NCBI RefSeq assembly: GCF_949987535.1
Contig: NC_080067.1
Span: forward strand, 83,043,985 to 83,107,984
From: Balaenoptera acutorostrata
Lineage: Eukaryota > Chordata > Mammalia > Artiodactyla > Balaenopteridae
Length of the DNA: 64,000 nucleotides
Reading direction: 5' to 3'
In this document: positions 24,201-37,300 of the stretch, in pieces
Layout of the letters: each line of letters starts with the position of its first letter
How positions within the stretch are numbered: position 1 is the stretch's first letter
The notes under the pieces: model-generated
Told to the model about the DNA's origin: nothing
The model's database searches: none
The model's input: the letters and a program-made list of their open reading frames with translations, nothing else
Position numbers and translations under genes: made by a program

Positions 24201-27200
24201 CCAAGTAAACCACTTTCAACCTCTCAGCTGTTCAACGTGGTTTATACTGCTGCGTTTCTGAGTAATATGTGTATGTTACTATATGTCTTTATCAATTTAA
24301 AATATTATCTATTGATGTTCTGTTACAGTAGGTGAGGATTTAAGCTCTTAAACCACTCTTTCCCTTACCTGTGCATCTTCCTAGTGTAGAGTTATATTAC
24401 AATATGTAAGAATTCGTTGCTGAGCTGAATAGTATACTGTGGTTACATTTCCTTTCTTAATACTTTGTTTTTTCCTGGGGTTAATTGTCTCATTTTTTAC
24501 CTGCTTGGCTTTCTTCGAATTCCTGGCTGTCTTCTCTTTCCTACAGTTCTTTTAAATTATTTTTGTCTGATTTTCTACTTGGTTAAACTTCTCAGATAAT
24601 TTCAGTTCTATTTCTTTACTCTAGAGACCTTCATCTTTTTTTTTTTTTTTTTTTTTTTAAATTTATTTATTTATTTATTTATGGCTGTGTTGGGTCTTCG
24701 TTTCTGTGCGAGGGCTTTCTCTAGTTGTGGCAAGCGGGGGCCGCTCTTCATCGCGGTGCGCGGGCCTCTCACTATCGCGGCCTCTCTTGTTGCGGAGCAC
24801 AGGCTCCAGATGCGCAGGCTCAGTAATTGTGGCTCACGGGCCCAGTTGCTCCGTGGCATGTGGGATCTTCCCAGACCAGGGCTCGAACCCGTGTTCCCTG
24901 CATTGGCAGGCAGATTCTCAACCACTGCGCCACCAGGGAAGCCCTAGAGACCTTCATCTTATATTTGTTGTCCTCTTGCTCCAGTCAGTATTGTTTATCC
25001 TGTGGGCTTGTTGCATAGCTGTAGTCTTAGGTAATTTCTTAACTTCTTTTCTTGTCATCCTTGTGACTTAAATAGTATTGTGTTTTTGATTTTAAATTCC
25101 ATCATACCATATTAAGGACCCTGCCTGTGAATATAAATTTTGCTTTACCAGTAGATGTAATTTTAGTGATTAGGTTTGATTTTTGAGTCATGTAAATGTT
25201 TTAAGTAATTGTAGAACAAAACTAAATCAACATGAGGGAGGCTATCCTTAAAAATAAATAAAAGTAATTAAAGGACGCTTACTGTGTATCATGCTTGTTG
25301 TGGTTAAACTACATAGAAAGGAATTATTTAATAAACTTTAAAATATGACAATATGATTAATTATCTATATTGGGATATACCGTAAGGACAAAAAAAGTAT
25401 AAACAAATCTTTAACTGCTTTTTGTAATCATATAGGATTGATATTTATTCTGAAACTATGTATTCTTATATATGAATACAGCAAATAAGTATTTATGTAT
25501 TTAATACTAGGAACCTGGATTTTTGTAGCTTAAAATATGGAAATGTAAAATCAGAAGTTATATAAATTTGAATTGGTAATATCACTAGGGATTCATTATA
25601 TATTTTCTTTAAACACACACACACACCCAGCTTTGTCCTGAAAACACCTAGAAATAGTGATATACCTTGTAGCAGTGAGCACCCCTAGTACCCTGAGATG
25701 GTGGTCATTAGAATTTTTCTCTCAAAGGAACAAGGCTCCTTGGAAAAATAGCTGATTCTTCATTAAAGATAGGGAATATTCAAGGTGAACCTATAATGTT
25801 TTTTCATAACATAAAGCAAGGAAGTTAAGATGTGAAATTGTGGTGAAAAGACTCAGGAGATAGCTTAAACAGGCTCTCATTAGCCAAAAGTAGGATATTT
25901 TGAATTTCAGAAAGGGTACTATGAGGACTTTGCTTCCAGCCAAAGTGGAGTAGCAGGGCCCAGATTTACCCTATTACTCAAAGCAACCAACAGTAAACAG
26001 ACAAAATACGTGAAACAACAGTTTTAAGACACCAGACATTAAAAAACTTATAGCTATTCTTCTCAAACTATTCCAAAAGATTGAAGAGGAGGGGACACTC
26101 CCGAAGTCATTATATGAAAAGCCGCCATCACCCTCATACCCAAATCAGACAAAGACACTACAAAAAGAAAATTACAGGCCAATATCTTTGATAAATATAG
26201 GTGCAAAAATACTCAACAAAATATTAGCAAACTGAATCCAACAACATAAAAGGATCATACACCATGAACAAGTTGGATTCATTCCAGGGTCACAAGGATG
26301 GTTCAGCGTATGCAAATGAATCAATGTGATACATCACATTAACAAAAGAAAAGACAGAAACCATGTGATCACTTCAGTAGATGCAGAAAAAGCATTTGAT
26401 AAAGTTCAATATCCATTCATGATAAGAACAGTCACCAAAGTAGGTATAGAGGGAACTTAACATAATAAAAGCTTTTATGACAAACCCACAGCCAACATAA
26501 TACTCAACGGTGAAAAGCTGAAAGCCTTCCTGCTAAATTCTGGAACAAGACAAGGATGGCCACTCTAACCACTTCTATTCAACATAGTATTGGAAGTCCT
26601 AGCCACATCAGTCAGACAAGAAAAAGAAATGAAAGGTACCCAGATTGGACGGGAAGAGGTAAAACTGTCATTATATGCAGATGATATATGATATACTCTA
26701 TATAGAAAACCCTAAAAACTCCACACAAAAACTTTTAGAACTAATAAATGAATTTAGCAAAGTAGCAGGATACAGGATTAATATACAGAAATCCGTTGGC
26801 ATTTCATTGCACTAACAATGCAATATCAGAAAGAGAGAGTAAAAAAAAAATCTCTTTTAAAATAGTGTCCAAAAAAAAAAAAACCTAAGAATAAACCTGA
26901 TGAAGGAGGTGAAAGACGTATACCTTGAGAACTATAAAACATTGATGAAGGAAATTGAAGACGATTCAATGAAATGGAAAGATATCCCATGCTCTTGGAT
27001 TGGAAGAATTAGTATAGTTAAAATGGCCATACTACCCAAAGCAATCCACAGATTTAATGAGATCTGCATCAAATTACCCATGACATTTTTCACAGAACTA
27101 GAACAAATAATTCTAAAATTTATATGGAACCATAAAAGACCCAGAATTGCCAAAGCAATCCTGAGGAAAAAGAACAAAGCTGGAGGCATAACCCTCCCAG

Positions 27201-30200
27201 ACTGTAGACAGTACTACAAAGCTAATCAAAACAGCGTGGTATTGGCACAAAAACGGGCATGGATAAATAGAGAATAGAGAGCCCAGAAGTAAACCAACAC
27301 ACCTACGGTCAATTAATCTTTGACAAAGGAGGCAAGAATATACAATGGAGAAAAGAAATTCTGTTCAACAAGTGGTGTTGGGAAAGCTGGACAGCCTCAT
27401 GTATTGATAAATCAGTGAAGTTAGAACAGTCCCTCACACCATATACAAAAGTAAACTCACAATGGCTTAAAGACTTACATATAAGACATGATACCATAAA
27501 ACTCCTAGAAGAGAACATAGACAAAACATTCTCTGATATAAATCATACCAGTGTTTTCTTAGGTCAGTCTCCCAAAGCAAAAGAAAGAAAAGCAGAAATA
27601 AATGGGACCTAATCAAACTTACAAGCTTTTGCATGGCAAAGGAAACCATAAACAAAAAAAAAGACAGCCTACATAATGGGAGAAAATATTTGCAAACGAT
27701 GTGACCAACAAGGGCTTAATTTCCAAAATATATAAACAGCTCATACAGCTCAACATCAAATAAAGAAAACCCAATCAAAAAATGGGCAGAAGACTTAAAT
27801 AAACATTTCTCTGAAGAAAACATACAGATGGTCACACATGCATGCACACACACGTGCATGCACACACACACGCACACACACACAATGGAATATTAGCCAT
27901 AAAAAGAATGAAATATTGCCATTTGCGGGAACATGGATGGACCTGTAGAAAATCATAGTAAGTGGAGTGAATCAGAAAAAAAGACAAATATATGATATCA
28001 CTTATATGTGAAATCTAAAATATAATCCAAATGAATCTATATACAAAACAGAAATAGACTGAGACATAGGAAACAAACTTACGGTCACCAAAGGGGAAAG
28101 GGAGGTAGGGGAGGGGTAAATTAGAAGTATCGGGTTCACAAACTACTATACATAAAATAGACAAGCAACACGAATTTACTGTATAACACAAGGAACAACA
28201 TTCAGTATCTTGTAATAACCTATAATGGAAAATGATCTCTCTTTAAATCACTTTGCTATACACCTGAAAATAATACAGTATTGTGAATCAACTATACCTC
28301 AATTAAAAAAAAAAAGACATCAAGCATTCAATGACAGTAATCTCTAGAGATGGGAAACAAATGAGGTGAGCTCTACAACTTGCCTCAGCTTGCTGCCTGA
28401 GAGTTTCCAAGTTTCAACATAGGGAAGGGGAACTAAGGCAGAGCCCATAGATTGCCTGAGTTGAGACAGAGCTGAGTCCCGGGACACCAAAACAAATGGA
28501 GTTCATAGGATGGAATACCAGAAAGGAGAGACCTGTATTCATAGAGAACTGGAGATCTTCAAAGGATTTCCTTGAATATGTACTGATCACATATGTTTGA
28601 GGAAACTACCCAAGGCTGGAGAAATACCCAAATGGATTAGAGGGAACAGTGCCTGTCACTTATATAGGGCTAAGAATAGTGCCTGTTCCCCTAGCCAGAC
28701 TGGAATAATTCTTGGGACATTAGGTATTCAAGAGAGTCTTGCCTCAGTAGTGGAGATTAATTAGCCATAGAGTTAGTACTGCTTCAGACCTACCTAGCAA
28801 ATCATAAAAGCAAGATCCAAAAAGATCAAACTGTTTCCATATTACTTAGCTACATATCAGAACAATGCCCAAGAAAATTTATAGGAATGCAAAAATATCC
28901 AGTACCCAACTAAGTCAAAATGACAATGTCTGGCATCCAAACAAAGATTATCAGGTGTACAAAGAAGTAGAACATTATCATTAATCAGGAGAACAATCAA
29001 ATAACTGTATTATGTTCAAAACATTAAGTAGAGGCATAGAAGATAGAAAAATGACTCAAATTGAACTTCTAGAGAAAAACTACGATGTCAGAACAAAAAT
29101 ACACAGATAGGATCAATGGTAAATTGGAAATTGCAGAAGAGAAGATTCATGAACTTCAAGGGATAAGACTAGAAACTATCCAAAATGAAAAAGAGAGGTA
29201 GAAGAATACACGCGTGCACACGCGCATGCACACACGGAAGAGCAGACATCAGTGAGTGATGTGACAACTTATAAGAAACCTAGTACATGGTTTGGATCCC
29301 CGAAGGAGAGGAGAGAGGGTGGAAGAGAAAAAAATGTTTGAAGAAATAATGGCTAAAAACTTTTCATAGTTATTGAAAACTATAAACCCACTGATACGAG
29401 AAACTCAGTGAATTCCAGCCACGAAAGACATGAAGAAAACTACACTATGGCATGGTATAGCCAAACTACTTATAACCAATCATAAAGAGAAAGTCTTAAG
29501 AACATCCAGAGAAAACAATCGTGTTATATAAAGAAGAACAAAGATAAAGTTGACATCAGATTTCTCATTAATAGTGTATAATACAAGCCAGAAGACAGTG
29601 GAAAAACATCTTTAAATTACTCAAAGAAAGAAACTGTCAACTTTAAATTCTGTAGCTGGCAAAAATATTTTTCAAAAACTATGGAGAAACAAAGCTGTGT
29701 TTAGGCATACAAAAACTGAAAAAATTCATCACCACCAGATCTGTACTACAAGCAATGTTGGAGGGTGTCCTTTAGACCAGGGGTCCCCAACCCCTGGGCT
29801 GCAGACCGATACCGGTCAGTGGCCTGTTAGGAACCAGGCCACACAGCAGGAGGTGAGCGGTGGGCGAGCAAGCGAGCGAAGCTTCATCTGCCATTCCCTA
29901 CCGCTCCCCGTTGCTTGCATTACCACCTGAACCATCGTCCCCCCGCCCCAGTCCATGGAAAAATTGTCTTAGGTCCCTGGTGCCAAAAAGGTTGGGGACT
30001 GCTGCTTTAGACAGAAGTAAAATAATGCCCTGAATTACTTTGAAACAAATCCCAGGCATCAAATTATTTCATTTATAAATACTTCAGTATATATCTCTGA
30101 AAGATAAAGGCTTACCAGAGTAGTACAGGCATACCTTGTTTCATTGCACTTTGCTTTATCATGCTTCACAGATATTGTGTGTGTGTATGTCTTTAATAAA

Positions 30201-33200
30201 TTGAAGGTTTGTGGCAGCCCTGCATCAAGTGTGTTGGCATTATTTTTCTAATAGCAGTTGCTCAGTTCGTATCTCTATGTCACATTTTGGTAGTTTTCAC
30301 GTTTCAAACTTTTTCATTATAATTATATTTGTTATGGTGATCTGTAATCAGTGATGTTACTTTTTTTTGATATTGGAAAAAGATTATGACTCGCTGAAGG
30401 CTCAAGTGATGGTTAACATTTTTTAGCAATAAAGTTTTGTTTTGTTTTGCTTCAGCCGCGCTGCGCGGCATGCAAGATGTTAGTTCCCCTGACCAGGGAT
30501 TGAACCCGTGCCCTGTGCGTTGGAAGCACAGAGTCTTAACCACTGGACCGCCAGGGAAGCCCCAGCAATAAAGTATTTTTAAATTAAGATATACATTGTA
30601 TTTTTTAGGCATAATGCTTTTGGGCACTTCCTATAATATACTGCAGTATAGTGTAAACATAACTTTTACATGCACTGGGAAACCAAAAAATTCGTGTGAC
30701 TCACTTCATTGTGGTGGTCTGGAACTCAACCTGCGATATCTCCAAGTCATGCCTGTATTATCATACCTTAAAAAGTTAACAGTTCCTTAATATCAAGCCT
30801 CTAGTCAACACCCATCAGTTTTTCACCTCAAGCTTAGTAACCTTTGATGGTCATTGCCTAGATCCATTACTTTACCAGGAGTTGCAGTGATCATTTTATC
30901 ATTCCTTCTGCTTTTATTAACTAGCAGGTCACTCTAAAGAGGAGCTTTCCCTCAACAGGTTTTTTGTTTTCCTGAATTACTAATCATACAGGAAAGAGAA
31001 ATACTTGATTCTCTCCCTTTGTTTTCAAAATAATGAGTTGGTTCCTTAGCATCCTCCAAGGGGAGCAGTAAAGGGTGAGTGTGTATTAAGACATTATCAG
31101 GGGACTTCCCTGGTGGTCCAGTGGTTAAGACGCCGCGCTTCCACTGTAGGAGGCATGGGTTCAATCCCTGGTCAGGGAACTAAGATCCCGCATGACGTGC
31201 CCTTGGCGCACCCAAAAATAAATAAATAATTTAAAAAATTATTAGGAACGCATAGTGTTTAACATAATAGAAGTATTTAAATTTATTTCAGCTATTACTC
31301 TTTTCTAACTAAAAAAAAAATCTTTGTGGTATACAATATGTCATATGTTATTGACAATGTCAATATGGCATTGATATATGTCAATGTAGTTGACATTCAA
31401 TAAACTGCACAATTTGATGAGTTTGGACATATGTGTATATATCTGTGAAACCATCACCATAATTAAGATAGTGAATATGTTTATCTCCCCAGACTTTTCT
31501 GGTACACCTTTATGGTACCTTTTCTCTACCCCTCTCATCCTATCTCCAAGCCACTTCTGATCTGTTTCTGTCACCACTCGTTAGTTTGCATAAATGAAAT
31601 TATACAATGTGCATCTTGTTTGTCTGGCTTCTTTTTTTTCTTTTTAAATCTTTATTTTGAATTTTTTATAGAATTTATTTATTTATTTATTTTTGGCAGC
31701 GTTGGGTCTTTGTTGCTGCACGTGGGCTTTCTCTAGTTGCGGCGAGCCGGGGCTGCTCTTCGTTGCGGTGCGCAGGCTTCTCATTGCAGTGGCTTCTCGT
31801 TGCGGAGCACAGCTCTAGGCGCGCGGGCTTCAGTAGCTGTGGCTCGCAGGCTCAGTAGTTGTGGCTCACGGGCTTAGTTGCTCCGCGGCATGTGGGATCT
31901 TCCCAGACGAGGGCTCGAACCCGTGTCCCCTTCATTGGCAGGCGGATTCTTAACCACTGTGCTACCAGGGAAGCCCTGTCTGGCTTCTTTCAATCAGCTT
32001 AATCATTTTGAGATTCATATGTTGTTTGTCAGTAGCTCATTCTGTTTTATTGTTGAGTAATATTCAATTATATGCACAGACCACAATTGGTTTATCCATT
32101 CACCTGTTGATGGTAATTTGGATTGTTTCCAGTTTTTGCTGGTTGCAAATAAAGCTGTTGTGAACATTCATGGACAGCTTTTTGTATAGACCTATATTTC
32201 CTTTTCTCTGGGATAGATATTTAGGAGCAGAATGACTGGGTACACCTAAGTAGGTGTATACTTAAAAAGCTGCTGTTTGCTAAAATGGATTGTACTGTTT
32301 TTCCTTCTCATCAGCAGTGTGTGAGTTTCTGTTGCTCCATGTCTTTGTCAATATTTGGCATCATCAGTCTTTTTCATTTTACCTATGGTGTGTGTAGTAT
32401 ATGCCATTATGGTTTTAATTTACTTTTTCTTAGTGACTAAAGTTGAGAGCATCTTTTCACGTGCTTATTTGCCATTTGTATATCTACTTTAGTGAATTCT
32501 GTTTAAATATTTTCCTTGTTTTTTTAATTGAGTTGTTTGTCTTCTGGATACAAGTCCTTTGTTGGATATATGTTTTGCAAATATTTTCTCCCAGTCAGTG
32601 GCTTGCCTTTTCATTTTCAGCAGTGATCTTTGAAGAGCAAAAGTTTTTGTGGTGTTCCATTTATCAGTTTTTTTTTTTTTTCATTTACAGATTGTCCTTT
32701 TATATGTCAAATCTTTGCCAAATCCAAGGTCACTTAAGATTTTCTCATGTTTTCTTTAAGAAGTTTTATTGTTCTGGCTTAAATTTAAGTCTGTGATCAT
32801 TTACATTTGATTTTTGTGTACAATGTAAGGCTAGGCGAAATGGACTTTTTTTTGCATATGGCTGTCCAGTTCAGGTGCCATTTATTGAAAATGATTGTTT
32901 TCCCCCACTGAATTGCCTTGGAACCATTTTTTTTTTTAAATTTATTTATTTATGGCTGTGTTGGGTCTTCGTTTCTGTGCGAGAGCTTTCTCTAGTTGTG
33001 GCAAGCGGGGGCCACTCTTCATCGCGGTGCGCGGGCCTCTCTTGTTGTGGAGCACAGGCTCCAGACGCGCAGGCTCAGTAATTGTGGCTCACGGGCCCAG
33101 TTGCTCTGTGGCATGTGGGATCTTCCCAGACCAGGGGTCGAACCCGTGTCCCCTGCATTGGCAGGCAGATTCTCAACCACTGTGCCACCAGGGAAGCCCA

Positions 33201-34297
33201 GCCTTGGAACCTTTTATCAATACATTCAATTGACTGTATCTGTGTGGGTCTGCTTCTGAACTTCTACTCTGTTGCATTAGTCTCTTTGTTTATCTCTTAT
33301 ATATCACATTGTCTTGATTACTATAGCTTTATGAGTCTTAAAATCAGGTAGTGTCAGCCCTCTTCTAGGTCATTTGCATTTTTATATGAACTTTAAGAGT
33401 CAGCTTGCCAATTTGTACATGAAAGCCTACTGGGAATTTGATTGTGATTGTGTTAGATCTATAGATTAGGTTGGAGAGAATTGATAACAAATGAGTCTTC
33501 CCACTCATAAGCATGGTGTATCTCTCCATTTGTTTAGGTCTTTAATTTGCCAGTGATTTGTAGTTTTTGGTGTATAGGTGCACATTTTTTTGTCAGATTT
33601 TTCCCTATTTCATAGTTTTTGATGCTATTATAAATGGTGTCTTAATTTCAGTTTTCAATTGTTCATTGTCAATGTTTAGAAATAGTTTATTTTTGTATAA
33701 TCACTTTTGTTCTAAAGCTTGCTAAACTCATGTATTACTTCTAGTAGCTTCTTTGTAGATTCTGTTGAGTTTTCTACATAGATAATCATGTTGACTATAG
33801 ATAAAGACAGTTTTACTTTTTCCTTTCCAATCTGGATGCCTTTTATTTCTTTACCTGCCTGATTGCACTGACTAGCACCTTACAGCTTACTGACGCCTTA
33901 AACCTTGAATAGAAATGATGAAAGTGTACATACCTGTCTCATTCCTAATCTTAGGTGAAAAATAATCAATCTTTCATGAAGTGTGATGTTAGCTTTAGGT
34001 TTTTGATATATTCCCTTCCTTGAGTTCAAGGAGGTCCCTTCTGTTCCTGGTTAAAAAGGTAAATAACTGTTTAGAATTCTTATGTCTTCTTGATCCCTTT
34101 ATCATTATGAAATTATCTTCTTTACTCCTGATAGTAAACCTTGATATTAATATAGCCACTCCAACTTCCTGTTAACTGACATTGTTAATTAGCATTGTTG
34201 GTTAGCATTAGCAGTCTTTTTCTACCTTTTTACTTTTAACATAATTGTGTCTTTGTATTTTGTTTCATGTAGGCTGCATGTAGTTTATTAGATATGA

Positions 34298-34333
<36 letters not shown>

Positions 34334-37300
34334 GTGCTTGCTTTAGGGTTTATATCTTTAACTTATAGTCTGCCTTCAACTTATACTATACCATGTCATG
34401 TTTCATGGTTTTTACTTATACATGTGTGTTCTCAAACCACTAGTCTGTTATTACTTTTGTTCTAAATTGTCAATTTTTTTTAGACAGCTTTATTGTGATA
34501 TAATTCACCTACCATGTAATTCACCCATTTAAGCTTTACAATTCAATGGATTTTAGTATATGCACAGAGTTGTACAACCATTATCACAATCAATTTGTGA
34601 ACATTTTCATCCCTGCCTGTTACCAGTCACTCTCCATTCCCCATCTCTCCCTACCTCCCCCCAGTCTACTTTCTGTCTGAGTAGATTTGTCTGTTCTGGA
34701 CATTTCATATAAATAGAATTATACAATATATGGTCTTTTGTGATTGGCTTCTTTCACATAGCATAGTGTTGTCAAGGTTCATTCATGTTGTAACATGTGT
34801 CAGTACTTCATTCCCTTTTATTACCAAGTAATATTCCATTGTGTGGATATACCACTTTTTGTTTATTCATTCAGTTGATGGACATTTGGGTTGTTTTCAC
34901 TTTTTTTTTTTTAAATTTCAGCTAATATTCCTTCAAATAGTTTTTTTTTAAAATTTTTATTTATTTATTTATTTATTTATTTATGGCTGTGTTGGGTCTT
35001 CGTTTCTGTGCGAGGGCTTTCTCTAGTTGTGGCAAGCGGTGGCCACTCTTCATTGCGGTGCGCGGGCCTCTCACTATCGCGGCCTCTCTTGTTGCGGAGC
35101 ACAGGCTCCAGACGCGCAGGCTCAGTAGTTGTGGCTGACAGGCCCAGTTGCTCCGCGGCATGTGGGATCTTCCCAGACCAGGGCTCGAACCTGTGTCCCC
35201 TGCATTAGCAGGCAGATTCTCAACCACTGCGCCACCAGGGAAGCCCTCAAAGTTCTTTGATCTTTCCCACTTCAAAGATCTTCATCCACAGGCTATTTCA
35301 GCAGCCGCTTTCCCATGACATAATCCTAAACCTTATCAACAAGAACACCTTTGACCCTAGAATCTTTTTTTTAAATTTTTTATTTTTTAATTTATTTATG
35401 GCTGTGTTGGGTCTTCGTTTCTGTGTGAGGGCTTTCTCCAGTTGCGGCAAGTGGGGCCACTCTTCATCGCGGTGCGTGGGCCTCTCACTATCGCGGCCTT
35501 TCTTGTTGCGGGGCACAGGCTCCAGATGCGCAGGCTCAGTAATTGTGGCTCATGGGCGCAGTTGCTCCGCGGCACGTGGGATCCTCCCAGACCAGGGCTC
35601 AAACCCGTGTCCCCCGCACTGGCAGGCAGACTCTCAACCACTGCGCCACCAGGGAAGCCCCTGCCCCTAGAATCTTAAACCTCAATGTACCAATCTCTGT
35701 CAGACTCTCTGCGCCATGTGGCGCATGGGCTTAGTTGCTCCATGGCATGTGGGATCTTCCCGGACCAGGGCTCGAACCCGTGTCCCCTGCATTGACAGGT
35801 GGATTCTTAACCACTGTGCCACCAGGGAAGTCCAATTTCACTACCTTTTAACGATTTCTGGTGTTTGTCATTCTTTTTTTTTTTTTTTAATTTCTTTTAA
35901 ACTTTATTTATTTTTTGGCTGTGCCTTGTGGCTTTTAGGATCTTAGTTCCCCGACCAGGGAGGGATTGAACCCATGCCCTCAGCAGTGAAAGCACAGAGT
36001 CCCAACCGCTGGACTGCCAGGGAATTCCTGGGTGTTTGTCATTCTTTTTTTAGATCTTTATTTCATCTGGTATCATTTTCCTTATGTCTGAAGAACATCC
36101 TTTAACATTTCCTCACAGAGCTGGTCTGTTGGTGATGAATTCTTTCAGCTTTTGCATTACTGAAAAAAGTATTTTACCTCCATTTTTAACAGTTTCTCTC
36201 CCCTTTTTTTTTGATTTCTTTTTTTTTTATAATTGTACTATGGTTGATTTACAATATTATATTAGTTTCAGGTGTGTAACATAGTGATTCAATATTTTTA
36301 TAGATTATACTCCATTTAAAGTTATTATAAAATAATGGCTATGTTTCCCTGTACTGTACAATATATCCTTGTTGCTTATTTATTTTATACATACTATTGT
36401 TAGTTTGTGTCTCTTAATCCCATACCCCTATCTCATCCCTCTCCCCTTCCATCTGCATATTGATAAACACTAGTTTGTTCTCTATATCTGTGAGTCTGTT
36501 TCTCCTTTGTTATCTACATTTGTTTGTTTTATGTTTTAGATTTCACATGTAAGCGATAACACAGAGTATCTGTTGTTGTCTCTTTCTGTCTGACTTATTT
36601 CACTAAGCATAGTACTCTCTAGGTCCATCCACATTGTTGCAAATGGCAGAATTTCATTCTTTTTTTGTTTTTTGAGGAACTTCTGTAGTGGCTATCCCAG
36701 TGGTCGCTTGAGATACTTTAACTGTGTTTGATCCACACTCTCTGGTTTGCATTGTTTCCAGCAGCAAGTCTGCTGTCAGTCTTATCTTTTGTTTCCCTGC
36801 ATGCATGTAAGATGTCTTTTTTCCTTTGGCTGCTTTATCTTTTATTTTATCTTTTTATTCCTGATTTTAAACATTGATATAATGTCCTATCATGTTTTCT
36901 TCATATTTCTTCCTGGAGTTCTTTGAGATTTTGGATTTGTGGTTTGTATTTTTCACAGATTTGGAAAAGTTTTGACCATTAATTTTCCAAATATATTTCC
37001 CTACCCCCATCCTTGGGGCTCCAATGCATGTGTAGTAGGCCACTTCATGTCCCACAGCTGACTTATGTTTTGTACATATTTTCTCAGCCTTTTTTCCATC
37101 CCTTTTATTTTGTGATGGCCTTAAGTAAATTCACTAATCTTTTCTTCTACAATATCTAATCTGACCTTAATCACCTCCAGCATACTTTTCATTTGAAAAA
37201 TTGTATTTTTTATATCTAGGTGTTTGATTTGCCTTTTTTTTTCATGTGTTCCTATCTCTCCTTCTCATGGTTATACTTTCTTCTACTTTTGAATACATGG

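Larger units (their letters stand above)
25925..30120 (+). mobile_element. Old L1M (5' UTR and ORF1 region), interrupted by an L1 and MER1
   Basis: Starts 'gactttgcttccagccaaag' (25928), is interrupted by the L1 at 26041-28313, and continues through an ORF1-like region (29330-29760; 'aagaaataatggctaaaaac', 'ttctgtagctggcaaaaata') to the MER1 insertion at 29778-30004 and a little beyond. No long frame survives. Confidence 0.7.
31380..34480 (-). mobile_element. Antisense L1M block with two SINEs inserted
   Basis: The reverse complement of old L1 ORF2/3' sequence recurs across the block ('gtccattcacctgttgatgg'-like motif at 32090, 'gcaaatattttctcccagtc' at 32577, 'gattactatagctttatgag' at 33316). 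SINEs sit at 31634-31976 and 32925-33200. It may contain more than one L1. Confidence 0.65.

Noticed and set aside
26900..27277. 125-codon open frame as a host gene
   Set aside because: Internal L1 ORF2 sequence with a broken upstream reverse-transcriptase region.
35257..35670. 137-codon and overlapping open frames with CG-rich protein text (for example around 24681, 33082, 42185)
   Set aside because: They recur at every long-form SINE in the same register; they are translations of the SINE body, not genes.
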